Below are positions 10,201 to 17,609 of a DNA stretch of 20,084 nt, one piece after another. A program made the translations under genes and the position numbers. The stretch is taken from positions 1 through 20,084 of the forward strand of contig JAZTYX010000050.1 in NCBI GenBank assembly GCA_045637095.1, written 5' to 3'. The DNA comes from UMGS1649 sp045637095 (GTDB lineage Bacteria > Bacillota > Clostridia > TANB77 > CAG-465). How positions within the stretch are numbered: position 1 is the stretch's first letter; every line of letters begins with the position of its first letter. Under the pieces are notes generated by a model. It saw nothing but the letters and a program-made list of their open reading frames with translations. It had not been told where the DNA came from and did no database searches.

Positions 10201-10292
10201 TCTGCTATAGCAAATACGCTATTTGTTCCTGCAAGGACTAATATAGAGAATATAGCTATGAATAATGTTAATATCTTACTTGTTTTCTTCAT
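4218..10292 (-). CDS. Giant secreted protein with central coiled coil, last gene of pilin operon
   Basis: Exported 2024-residue protein, function unrecognised. A signal peptide occupies 1-28 (cleavage after SVFA). A calcium-loop motif DVNGDGKPDL follows at 39-48. Residues about 50-830 look beta-rich. A second, dockerin-like loop DANGDGKVNAKD (838-849) leads into about 400 residues of Ala/Asn/Gln-rich helix (about 850-1265), predicted coiled coil. This is broken by a ten-residue acidic loop closed by Cys1044 and Cys1053. The remaining part, about 1270-2024, is again beta-rich (for example YDFRITDLKDVSWKNVF). No LPXTG motif, SLH domain or C-terminal membrane segment is visible, so attachment probably depends on partners made by the same operon. 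ATG at 10292 has AAGGAGG 8 bases before it, inside the preceding gene, which it overlaps by 17 bases. A tip adhesin or stalk of the filament is the best guess. Confidence 0.9.
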   Translation of the reverse strand: MKKTSKILTLFIAIFSILVLAGTNSVFAIADHHYSWRKDVNGDGKPDLVFRKYTTATPEQIEEYVKEKASSYVTSEDGSTIYGFTYKSVVYPSKWVEPDSNGVHKPSAKEFQTIGYSFHTEQQGVYPIATEGTAAATMISHDDYGVVIPISNTITNALNYFNHVSSKIVKPELLGDDEVLESIPSLIYEVYSNKGAIKQVPFGTKWNISTVQPKNRLVYRYAIVEAYRGEAGTLDTEYFYIEERVIYHDDLLELRKALKDNGFSESQTSLYISDIVISGAQYDDGGYELSRTAAEFFSQYQKRGYTREFWPTDVVGTAEDATRAALNAFDNAITIPRKAKRNLYIRHISIGENTAVNSSSLSNATFLSAINPELQIKDDFNGEYTTIYPTEILDGEIEMYEGTIDVYQYMKKVANEYPGTEKHVAIGYNAAGGNSLEEAVYNVNLTSAYGRIYDGTTVEIDGLVAESEAEWVVIDFYYTKKPEIVYVNHLFVDVNNKVLPAAKQNIKANDTAFMGALFTDPISAIKPPFDSMGDNEEVIGYIQERYYRQSGKTILVRTSLDLLDERFTLKYIWEGVKYIGYQKYNSYVTLESLYGRTVSPRKDWYKPFDTILGVLIEPGTKQVNFYYYNKDKQEAAIPDKFISMKYYFKSNSTDEGNCYNEEGNTVLSVPSGVKAKAGLTELSKVMASAINLEYIDKKNNKHDVDITLNYSCGNEKTTINIDNVKYSFSYFRVDELVVDTLQKVTVFDASEKWSSTNGTPIFNWSNDKKEYNFNTSNPSISAKAIKTIDTSDYDNITNWKNYASVQIKDNKGNVSAENPTDVSLSHTFLTETQMARVDANGDGKVNAKDKQKAQKDVDDAAKTLANLEKVHEYTLRKLEDKKQQYEAAVADYENALNQSSVLAAAITWATNARNEAQNALNNARNGVTTQNNNITTYNNNITTYNRNISNRESWIHTATYTTIPNLQTQQSNQESELAALKAAKQQYINERSPWYTTKANYESQKSTEESIRSGYVSNRTSLNTAIAAANNAIRNANSNITRYCVDDGDETLCNGAREALREAEAALTTANSNYQANEDLISAQDTKISNLATNISNAQATIDAYTNLISTKTTQISNKEDDIDDTIEAIASARADITRWNNEIATNRTNITNAQNAIRTAQAERARLNGLIPGLTRELNTAESRLDLANKEFNLFKEANVVVKLAWKELCEVEYNHRKKSAEKALNAINSAQAKLTKAQNYQNTLNTYYDSYKAQYDIFASIKDKKALTSDLSVLVSTKEKKEVATTMGIDITFKVSNMHIKIGGENLNDPNKLTATKKLKLSEAIDTTTELETPQPLFYQKAYNGIGTKVTESDYSEYGIANTVPNGVRTISAEAKYRTSVLIKKDTLLYDSTVKSVVDDVYYSKFIDNKQELTDGEFKLDYDGLITQTARKVNIYTPIAASATLQSDSYQLVDQSNITSSSVQIIQLGVPFTVTFGNKVESTIKPYSSLTDAKKYAAGYYIKFDFDITTASIYRNGTERGWVTSTGSISTNLSNKKKDVIKAGTWIGPITSGTTSTQIKATVYSDVTDDTINAAEENRSYTVRAYAYNATNLVDSYGRSLSGYYGNKYDLLVDMLQNRATVKATVKNICTDKITTGAETDMPSYFADRKYELVVLNKLYDFRITDLKDVSWKNVFRENKNSVVNAHTGDLYYSGIRKWVYSNLDPTKTVARTTAELGKDPVRTLPLGPYKNTDKTYVKAPKLGYSFSYDMKVTGAYYDADGKPLTNKYVDIKTKFYFISKDGKTFLEEGKGGIYLFYKNAAGKYVRIDETNGGGYELKFTPNDPYRYITDKEKITLSKDEEVLGNLRKIRLTHEMATVYQSYDTANTANNGTIITYYGEYKLPNSTIAVAVDANGNYDINKPLKNGYIGVIFDITAKAGTYGKNSTPISLSYGAATKTTSEISANRKTEDLLKTIDAANTSQWDYEGYLGFKNFGYTATFTAATSIRLEDGQWSLSNDLYKKIKGTVILYDADDRAATDYE
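7462..7503 (-). repeat. Two tandem 21-base units inside the coiled coil
   Basis: Two near-identical 21-base units (7462-7482 and 7483-7503) encode ITTYNNN twice, a heptad-length step. This shows that the helical region grows by in-frame duplication. The period is seven codons, so changes in copy number would keep both reading frame and heptad phase. Confidence 0.6.
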
Positions 10293-11652
10293 ATATTACT
10301 CCTCCTTGAACTTTTTCTACTTTTACGCTATCTGTTTTAGCTACTAAACGTCTTGCTAGGCAATGTGGTTCTACATATAATGTTTTAGAGTTTAATGACA
10401 TAGACATTGGAACATCTACATACATTATTATTTCTTTTCCATTATATTCTACATTATTTCCATAATCTCCAAATAAAAGATCTTTGTTTGTTGTAGAATT
10501 TAGAACTTCGATTGTTAATTTTGCTCTTACGTTATATCTTTCACCAGAATAATATAACACTGGCAATAACATTTCTACTTTACCTTTTAATGCTATTTTG
10601 TTTTCTATAACATAATCTACATACATATCTACAGTATCTCTATTATAATCGTATATAGAATATCTATTTACATCGTTGTAGAATTTTGTTTCTGTTATAG
10701 TTTCATAATTTACATTTACTATCTTTTCTAAGTAGTTAGCAACAGTTTCATCTATTTGTCCATATAATTTGCCCATATCTTTGAACAATTCTTTTGGACT
10801 AATAAAGTCTTTTTCGTTTTCTACCATTAATGGCATTTCATATTCATTCTTTGCTACGCTACTTACTATATAAGGGAATTCTTTTTCGTTAGATGGTAAG
10901 CTTGCTTTATCTGTTACGATATACGCATCATTTTTTACTATGTTTCCATTTTCATCTAAGTATTTATCTTTGTAATAAACTGTTGCATATTTATTAGCAA
11001 GTTCAATTACAAGTTTATTTAATTCACCTTTTATAATCTTCTTATTATTTAGTGCTGAATCATTATTTTCAATAATTCCTAATGTTACAGCCATTGCAAT
11101 ATAATCCGCATCTGTTGCTGCAAATTTTTCTAATTTGTTTTTTGACATGTTTAATGTAGCTTTTTCTACATCAACTTCAACTGCTGTGTCTAGTATTCTC
11201 ATTGCTGTTATAACTGCATTTATCTTTGTAGCATTTTTATTCTTATCTTCATCTAGAATTCTTAATGCTAAATTCATTTTACTTGCAGTTTGATACCAAA
11301 CATCGTCTTCTGTCATCTCTTCTGTTTTATCTACCAACGCTAGTCTATCTAGTTTTGTAGTATTATTTAGAGAACCAATTAGAACTCTAAACATATCTAT
11401 GTTAGATAACTTTTTGTATGCAGTAGCTTTTCCATTCGAATAAAATTCATTGTATCCATAATAATACATCTTATCCGTATATTCTTTATATCTTATTGTT
11501 TGTATTACACAATACGATACGATACAAAGAGCTACTAATACAAGCGCTAGTAAAACACCAGAGAATGCTGAAAATTTCGAATTCTTTTTTGTTTTAGCTG
11601 TCTTTGCTTTTTCATTGCTTTTAGCTTTTTTAACTTTTTCTTCGTTTTTCAT
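10276..11652 (-). CDS. Membrane-anchored protein with SLH-like segments
   Basis: A 458-residue protein with a Lys-rich cytoplasmic head (1-26), one membrane segment (about 28-50) and a large outer domain. Two stretches resemble degenerate SLH units: about 118-155 (WYQTASKMNLALRIL, then INAVITAMRIL) and about 178-222 (DADYIAMAVTLGII, then IKGELNKLVIELAN, where SLH domains have ITRGE). The C-terminal third looks beta-rich. If the SLH reading holds, the protein bridges membrane and cell-wall polymer and could anchor the filament. The ATG at 11652 follows AGGGGG, which overlaps the stop of the gene before it; the gap is 8 bases. Its 3' end covers the ribosome site of the giant gene. No family was recognised for the rest. 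CpaB-like proteins were considered but no SAF domain was seen. Confidence 0.85.
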   Translation of the reverse strand: MKNEEKVKKAKSNEKAKTAKTKKNSKFSAFSGVLLALVLVALCIVSYCVIQTIRYKEYTDKMYYYGYNEFYSNGKATAYKKLSNIDMFRVLIGSLNNTTKLDRLALVDKTEEMTEDDVWYQTASKMNLALRILDEDKNKNATKINAVITAMRILDTAVEVDVEKATLNMSKNKLEKFAATDADYIAMAVTLGIIENNDSALNNKKIIKGELNKLVIELANKYATVYYKDKYLDENGNIVKNDAYIVTDKASLPSNEKEFPYIVSSVAKNEYEMPLMVENEKDFISPKELFKDMGKLYGQIDETVANYLEKIVNVNYETITETKFYNDVNRYSIYDYNRDTVDMYVDYVIENKIALKGKVEMLLPVLYYSGERYNVRAKLTIEVLNSTTNKDLLFGDYGNNVEYNGKEIIMYVDVPMSMSLNSKTLYVEPHCLARRLVAKTDSVKVEKVQGGVIYEENK

Positions 11653-11660
11653 ATTTCCCC

Positions 11661-12899
11661 CTATGGTTTACAAATTGGACACGCATAATACCCTTGTGTC
11701 GCTGCTTGTGCCTTACTTTGATAATATGTAGGCACTACTGTATCTTTCGCCATGCTTATATAATATTCATATACAAGACACTTTGTAGATGCATGATATA
11801 GGTCATACTCTAGATAATACCTTTCATCCTTTACCGCACCTGGCGTTTCAGGTTCTTTTGTATCTTCTTCTAGAGCAGCACTAACATAATATTTTCTTGT
11901 TTCGGATAACTCCGCTGCACTATATGATTTATAGTTTAAGTATCTATTTCCTAATGATATCCCTTGAACTACTGAAATAATTCCTATACCATTCATCGTT
12001 TCAAACCATGCTGTGTCTGAATCTACTGCAAATGTGAATCTATAATCAATTCCTGTATGTCCAGCAAAATCATTATGATGATTTATAGCATATGAAATGT
12101 GTTTCATTCCAGTTTTAGCTATAATATCTCTTCTTTTTTCACTTAAATGTGATACTATTCTTTCTCTTAACTCACTTTCTTGATCAGATGCTAAATCTTC
12201 AGAATAAACTAATTCTTTATTATTCTCCATATCTGTTAAGTAAAAACCTTTACTTACTAACAAGTTTTTCTTTTCAGATGCTGCGTCAAAGCCTGATCTT
12301 TGGTAAATATTAAGATAAACATAGTCATCCATTGTATATGTTATTTCATAAATAACATTAGATAACATTTCAAGTAATCCTATATTTTCTACATCGGTTG
12401 CATTTATTATATCATATTTTTTCTCATGTGTTATAGGATCTACTTCTTGTTTTGCAATTACATATGTATATGTATATTTTACTTTTGGTTTTGTAACAAA
12501 TTCTATTTTGCCACCCGAAGTATCTTCTAAAGAATGTATGTATATTCCATCATAATCTATTATTGCTATTACTGGAATAAACATTTTTAATCTCTCTAAA
12601 GCATTTACATTGTCTTTAACACCAAAATTGTTTGCTAAAGAATTGTAAAATGTTTTTATTGCTTGTTCTGGATTTATACTTACTTTTTTATCTACTATAC
12701 CAGAATAACCATAATCTATATCCGAACCTTCGACTTGTTTCATTGCTGCCACAGCGTCTTTAGTTGCAGAATTTATTATCGCTTTATAATATATTTCATT
12801 CTTTTCTGATTTTATCATAAATGAAGTATTTACAAAAGCTATTATTACAATAGGGAGGAATATCGCAATAAAAACCATTGAATAATCTGTTAATTTCAT
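11661..12899 (-). CDS. Pilin-like protein with C-terminal His/Cys metal-site motif
   Basis: A 412-residue protein with an N-terminal hydrophobic helix (about 7-27) right after a short MKLTDYS head, as in TadE/pseudopilin-like proteins. An outer domain follows, with SINPEQAIKTFYNSL (74-88) and MFIPVIAIIDYDGIYI (106-121). The tail carries His369, Cys374 and Cys407-x-x-Cys410 (ACPIC), spaced like small zinc-binding H-C-CxxC modules. It lies outside the membrane if the helix is N-in. ATG at 12899 shares one base with the preceding stop (TAATG). The ribosome site AGGAGGGG is inside the 3' end of that gene, so the two are translationally coupled. The assignment to the pilin-like group rests on N-terminal architecture and context; function is unknown. 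Confidence 0.85.
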   Translation of the reverse strand: MKLTDYSMVFIAIFLPIVIIAFVNTSFMIKSEKNEIYYKAIINSATKDAVAAMKQVEGSDIDYGYSGIVDKKVSINPEQAIKTFYNSLANNFGVKDNVNALERLKMFIPVIAIIDYDGIYIHSLEDTSGGKIEFVTKPKVKYTYTYVIAKQEVDPITHEKKYDIINATDVENIGLLEMLSNVIYEITYTMDDYVYLNIYQRSGFDAASEKKNLLVSKGFYLTDMENNKELVYSEDLASDQESELRERIVSHLSEKRRDIIAKTGMKHISYAINHHNDFAGHTGIDYRFTFAVDSDTAWFETMNGIGIISVVQGISLGNRYLNYKSYSAAELSETRKYYVSAALEEDTKEPETPGAVKDERYYLEYDLYHASTKCLVYEYYISMAKDTVVPTYYQSKAQAATQGYYACPICKP

Positions 12900-15800
12900 T
12901 AATCGTATTCCCCTCCTATTCTACATTGATAGTATACAACCGCACTTGCTGGGCTTGTTTTTCCAAATCTATCTTTTATTGTTACATAAATTGCATATGT
13001 TACTCCATCACTAAATGAATAACCACAAGATACATCTGTAATTTCAGTATCTGTTGAATGAGTAACTGTATTTGTATTACTTCCAGCTACATATACTTTC
13101 AACTCTGTTCCTATAGCCCCTGCTACTGTTATACTGCCTGAGCCCGGTTCACCTATAGCTACTCCACCTTCGACACTCACTCCGTTTATTGCAACTATTT
13201 CAGGTGCGTCCGGTGTTCTTCTATTAATTCTAAACGTTGCTGTCTCTTCTGCATAATTTCCTGCATTATCATAAGTTCTTGCTATAATTGAATAGTATTC
13301 ATCCGCCTCGTTAGTTCCGCTAACTGTAGCCGTTGTTCCTTCTGTTTCTGCTTGATGTGCTAGACCATCTAATGAAATTTCATATGTTGTTTTCCATACA
13401 TCAGATTTAACTCCATCTTTTAATTGATCTACACCTGCTGTTATAGCTCCTGTTACAGTTCCGTTTGCCATATATATCGATGACTCGGTAAATCCTACTG
13501 TACCAGCAGTACTTAACGCGATTGATGGTGCCGTTGGCTCTTGAGTATCTATCTTAATTTCTATTTCAGATGTGGTAGAAAGTGCCGCGCCGTTATATGT
13601 AGTTAATATTATCTTTTTACCATCAGTATCTTCAGCTATATCCCAATTATCATATGATTCATGTACCCAGTTTCCTGAAGCATCTTTCTTTTGAATCTCA
13701 ATTGTTACATAGCTTATTCCGCTTACATCGTCTTCTTCATTCTCATGAGAAATATATGCTGATGATGTATACCAATCGTTTTTACCTTGAACTGCATTTA
13801 CAACTGCTGTTGCTGCTGTTGGTGCTGATGTATCAATTCTTACATATTCTTGATAAACTTCTTCATTACCAGCTTCATCTGTAGCAGTAACAGTTAATAA
13901 TGTAACTCCATTTCTATTAAATGTTATTTGTGTTCCGCTTGGCATATCCTTAACTTCTACTGGTTCTTCTTCGTTAAATTGTGTAGTATACGAGAATTTT
14001 TCTATTCCTGAATCTCCTACGTCTCCATTTAATGTTACCGTTGCTACTACTTCAGATGAGAACCAAGTCGCTTCTTCTTCTTCAATTTCCCCTGCTTCGT
14101 TAGGTAATTTGAATTTTTCTTTTGTTCCAGATAATGAAATTATTGGTGCTTTTGGTGCATCTTCATCTATTTTTACTACATGTTCGTATGTAGCTGTTAC
14201 TCCTGTAGTAGTTGATGTATATACTTTTATAGTATGAACTCCATTACCATGTAAAATTATATCTAATATATCTCCTGAAAATTCAGTCCTTGCTACTGGA
14301 GTTGGACCATCAACTTCATAATGTGAAGTTGGACTTTGCGTTACCGAACCAGTATAATGTACTGTTATTCTTGTTTCTACGTCAGTATGATACCATTCTG
14401 TATCATCATTTTTCTTTAAGCCGCTTATGTTTTCAAAAGTAACAACTGGTGGTTCACCTTTATCTATTTTAATTTCTCTTGTTACCATTGCAACATTTCC
14501 AGCTCTATCGTAATTCTTTATTGTAACTCTGCTTATTCCTGATTCTGTTAATGTAATTGGCCCTGTATATGTTTTTTCTGAACCAGTAGCGTTTGCACCT
14601 TCTATTAAATATGTAGTTTTATCAAAACCACTATGATCATCTGTTCCGGTTGCAACTTTTATTGTTACGTTAGATGTATACCATCCTCCCGCTGGTGCTG
14701 TTGGTATTGTTAACGCTGGCGTTGATGGATTCTTCTTGTCTACTTTTATTGTTTGATTTGGGAATGTATATGCATTTCCCGCATAATCTTCTGTTTTTAG
14801 CTTTACTGTAGTTTCTCCGTTTGTAGTTATATTAGCAGCCTCATCTAAGTCTGCAGGACCTAGAGTTTGCGCTCCTGACATTTCTACTGTTGTTCTCCAT
14901 ATTCCAGAAGCTACGCTTGTTACCGCTACGCCTTCACTTGTTGTTCTTGAAACCCCAGGAGTTTGTCCGGGATCAGACAACCTTGAAACTACAATTCCTA
15001 CATCAGATATATACCAACCATTATTACCTTCCATACCATCTAATAATAGTCTTGGTGCGCTTGGTGCTAATGTGTCTCTATCTAAATAGAAAACTTCTTG
15101 GCTATATTTTTCTGGCATATCTTCTATCCATTTTTCATCTAGATATAGATATCTATTTCCTTCTAAAGCGTGTGAATTAGTATATTTAAGTTTTACTAGT
15201 ATTGAATCTCCATCTATTGTTACACCATAATTATCTTGCATTTGTTTTGGTGTAAAGTATTCTAAAGATACACTAGTGTTCTCAATTGTTTTTTCAAAAC
15301 TTTCTCTTACTACTTTTAATTTATTGCTAATTATTGTTACCATTTCTTCTGGTTTTTTAGCAAATCCAGTAAATTGTATTCTAAAGAATATTTCTTGATT
15401 TCTAAATACTATTAATGGATCTGTTGCTATTGCAGAAGCAGCAACAACTTTTGTTTTTAATAATTGTTTCCAATTATATGGTCCTAATATTGCAAGCTCT
15501 TGATCTTCAGATTTTGTTGTTACCTCGAACTTAATTGTTTCATCACCTATTGTTAAATCGTGATACATATTTCTACCAAGTCCCGGTAAAACTGATACAC
15601 TTGCTATTTCAGTTAATGCATCTACTGTAGCAATTCTTACATTTGTTAATTCAATGTTGAAATCATGTTTTGTTCCAACATTGTTTTTTGTTGTTAGGTT
15701 TATATCTGCTTCTATACCAGATAAAACTATATAATTATCTATTACGAATTGTTCTACAGATGATCTGCTTGATATGTCTACCGCATCTTTATCAAATAAT

Positions 15801-16744
15801 TCATTACTCTTTATATAACTCCAAGAATCATATGAAAACAAATCATATAAATAGTCTATTAGATTTGGATGTCTAACTTGTATTTCGCTTACATCTTCAA
15901 ACTTAACAGCTATTGTTATTGTTCTATTCTTTTCTTCTTGTAAATCATATCTATATTTATACACATTATCTGCAGGTATATCTTCACACATTTCTTTTGG
16001 TGTTGCAAATAATGCTCCATAATCTTCTACTATACATTCAATATCTCTTAATTGATCGTTTGACATGAACTCACCAGTTATTGGTCCTGTCTCATCTTCA
16101 ATTACGTTGATGCTGTTTTCTGCATTCACTGGAACAGATAATATAACTTTTGGTGTAGCTATTGTTTCAACTGTCATCTTGTTATATAGTTCCCAGTTTA
16201 CATTGTTAACGGCACCGCCGTATGTTACGTCTATTACTTTGGTGTCAACAGCTCCCATTAACATGTTGTACATAACACTTCCTGCTGTTATGTTTGTATT
16301 GTATACCCTTACATATATCTCGTCTTGTTTTTCAAATAAATAAACATTTTGTTTTCTATTTGAATCATCTACTTCTTCGTTTACTTCTTTGTTTGTTAGA
16401 TAATCTACTATGTCTTTTGTATTATATAGTTCTAGTTCATCAATGAATGTATCTTTTATTACTGTACCTGATGCATTAGTAGCAGGTATCAATGTATGCT
16501 TATACGCTTCTAATGTTACTTTATAAGTATTGCCTGTTGATGCTAAAGAACTAACAAAAGCTTCATATTGATTTTCTGTTATAAATCCATTTGCTCTAAT
16601 TTCATCTACAAACTTACTAGTTTGTGTTAATACAACATTATATGCTATATTGTCCTGCCTATCTAGTATACTAAATAGTGGTAATATTACGATTACCAGG
16701 ACCATAAATATAGATGCAAATATAATACTTATTGTATCTCTCAT
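12899..16744 (-). CDS. Large pilin-like carrier with Ig-like repeat stalk
   Basis: A 1281-residue surface protein. The N-terminal helix (about 5-27) is followed by a module (45-74, FVDEIRANGFIT to STGNTY) and a second block (NTN 149, YNM 159, YGG 175, W184). Both blocks recur in the gene at 17610-19022. Residues about 230-550 are unassigned. From about 555 to the end come six or seven Ig-like repeats of roughly 100 residues, each beginning near P-x-A-P and followed by W-Y/F-x-S-x-V (GWYISDV, GWYTSNV, EWYHTDV, TWFSSEV, DWYTSSA). Several contain DxAGN and end in IDK/IDT before the next unit, like OmpL47-type or other bacterial Ig-like repeats. This looks like an extended stalk carried by a pilin-type base. 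The ribosome site is AAGGG, 9 bases before ATG. The first gene of a coupled pair. Confidence 0.9.
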   Translation of the reverse strand: MRDTISIIFASIFMVLVIVILPLFSILDRQDNIAYNVVLTQTSKFVDEIRANGFITENQYEAFVSSLASTGNTYKVTLEAYKHTLIPATNASGTVIKDTFIDELELYNTKDIVDYLTNKEVNEEVDDSNRKQNVYLFEKQDEIYVRVYNTNITAGSVMYNMLMGAVDTKVIDVTYGGAVNNVNWELYNKMTVETIATPKVILSVPVNAENSINVIEDETGPITGEFMSNDQLRDIECIVEDYGALFATPKEMCEDIPADNVYKYRYDLQEEKNRTITIAVKFEDVSEIQVRHPNLIDYLYDLFSYDSWSYIKSNELFDKDAVDISSRSSVEQFVIDNYIVLSGIEADINLTTKNNVGTKHDFNIELTNVRIATVDALTEIASVSVLPGLGRNMYHDLTIGDETIKFEVTTKSEDQELAILGPYNWKQLLKTKVVAASAIATDPLIVFRNQEIFFRIQFTGFAKKPEEMVTIISNKLKVVRESFEKTIENTSVSLEYFTPKQMQDNYGVTIDGDSILVKLKYTNSHALEGNRYLYLDEKWIEDMPEKYSQEVFYLDRDTLAPSAPRLLLDGMEGNNGWYISDVGIVVSRLSDPGQTPGVSRTTSEGVAVTSVASGIWRTTVEMSGAQTLGPADLDEAANITTNGETTVKLKTEDYAGNAYTFPNQTIKVDKKNPSTPALTIPTAPAGGWYTSNVTIKVATGTDDHSGFDKTTYLIEGANATGSEKTYTGPITLTESGISRVTIKNYDRAGNVAMVTREIKIDKGEPPVVTFENISGLKKNDDTEWYHTDVETRITVHYTGSVTQSPTSHYEVDGPTPVARTEFSGDILDIILHGNGVHTIKVYTSTTTGVTATYEHVVKIDEDAPKAPIISLSGTKEKFKLPNEAGEIEEEEATWFSSEVVATVTLNGDVGDSGIEKFSYTTQFNEEEPVEVKDMPSGTQITFNRNGVTLLTVTATDEAGNEEVYQEYVRIDTSAPTAATAVVNAVQGKNDWYTSSAYISHENEEDDVSGISYVTIEIQKKDASGNWVHESYDNWDIAEDTDGKKIILTTYNGAALSTTSEIEIKIDTQEPTAPSIALSTAGTVGFTESSIYMANGTVTGAITAGVDQLKDGVKSDVWKTTYEISLDGLAHQAETEGTTATVSGTNEADEYYSIIARTYDNAGNYAEETATFRINRRTPDAPEIVAINGVSVEGGVAIGEPGSGSITVAGAIGTELKVYVAGSNTNTVTHSTDTEITDVSCGYSFSDGVTYAIYVTIKDRFGKTSPASAVVYYQCRIGGEYD

Positions 16745-16761
16745 TTATATTTTCCCTTCTA

Positions 16762-17148
16762 CTAATCTTCTTTTATAAATGTATAACTTTTTGCTCCTGT
16801 ACAATCTAATACAAATGTTGCATTTAATTGTGCCATTCCATATTGAGAGCCATATATTTTTATATCTGATGTTGAACCGCCAGATCTTACCCTTATTGTA
16901 TATCCAGTAAGTTCACCTTTAAGTGCTTGACCATATACCGCGTAAACTTCAGCGCCTGTGTATGTTCTTTTTTGTATATTCCCAAATTCTTGAATTAAGT
17001 TTCCGCCTACTTCAGAATCAGCAATTTGTTTTGTATATTCTACCATTCTGTTTACAGTTGTCATTAATAACATCCCCACTGAAACCGCTACCATAAATAT
17101 TAAGGTATTTACTGCTATTATTACTGCATCGTATGCTGAGTTTTCCAC
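16762..17148 (-). CDS. Small pilin-like protein
   Basis: A 128-residue protein with a six-residue head (MENSAY), a long hydrophobic helix (about 7-31), a short amphipathic stretch and a small globular part. TGAEV at 64-68 matches the motif in the other small pilins of the operon. I place the start at GTG 17148: GGAGG lies 8 bases before it. An alternative GTG at 17157 would add three residues but sits directly against the ribosome site. The gap to the preceding gene is 12 bases and its ribosome site overlaps that gene's stop. No cleavable prepilin leader is visible. Probably a minor or structural subunit. Confidence 0.83.
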   Translation of the reverse strand: MENSAYDAVIIAVNTLIFMVAVSVGMLLMTTVNRMVEYTKQIADSEVGGNLIQEFGNIQKRTYTGAEVYAVYGQALKGELTGYTIRVRSGGSTSDIKIYGSQYGMAQLNATFVLDCTGAKSYTFIKED

Positions 17149-17160
17149 GTTTTCCACCTC

Positions 17161-17595
17161 CTACTTAAAGTTTATTACTGTTTTACCACTTACTTCTTTA
17201 ACTTCTACTTTATATTTATTAGAATAAGTAAATGTGTGTGTGCCTACTTTTTTATTTTGTTTCAAATACTCTTTTAATAAAGTAGACTCTCTTTTTCCTT
17301 GAGCCGCCGCTGTAGCTTTTACAGATGAACTACTTGGATATGTAATTGATTCCACAAGATCCGTAGCATCTTCAAATTTCTTTATCGTATTTAGCAAGCC
17401 CATTCCGTTTAATTCTTTTCCATCGTATGTTTGATATATATTTTCAAACCTACCATGAAGTGAAATGTCTGTATTTTTTGTTAATTTATATACTTCTTTA
17501 ATTTTGCTAAATGAAGCAACTACCAATGTAACAATAACTAATGTTACAATTAATGCCACCGCAAAATTTATAGCTCTTGTTGACGTGTCGTCCAC
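17161..17595 (-). CDS. Small pilin-like protein
   Basis: A 144-residue protein: acidic head MDDTST, hydrophobic helix about 10-31, then a Lys-rich globular domain. YDGKELNG (57-64) is the counterpart of YDGKTLTG in the pilin at the right edge. The middle carries a Ser-rich PSSSSVKATAAA linker. GTG start at 17595 with AAAGGAGGG 6 bases upstream; gap to the preceding gene 14 bases. No other domain recognised. Its place between two pilin-like genes supports a subunit role. Confidence 0.83.
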   Translation of the reverse strand: MDDTSTRAINFAVALIVTLVIVTLVVASFSKIKEVYKLTKNTDISLHGRFENIYQTYDGKELNGMGLLNTIKKFEDATDLVESITYPSSSSVKATAAAQGKRESTLLKEYLKQNKKVGTHTFTYSNKYKVEVKEVSGKTVINFK

Positions 17596-17609
17596 TTAGC
17601 ACCCTCCTT

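Noticed and set aside
13000..15100. Repeated Ig-like units as a possible nucleotide repeat or recombination array
   Set aside because: The units match at protein-motif level only; the DNA has diverged, so there is no exact repeat array.
9422..15180. Plus-strand open frames rich in Leu, His, Tyr and Ser opposite the large genes
   Set aside because: They have the composition expected of the complement of Asn, Lys, Glu and Ile codons and show no recognisable domain; shadows of the minus-strand genes.
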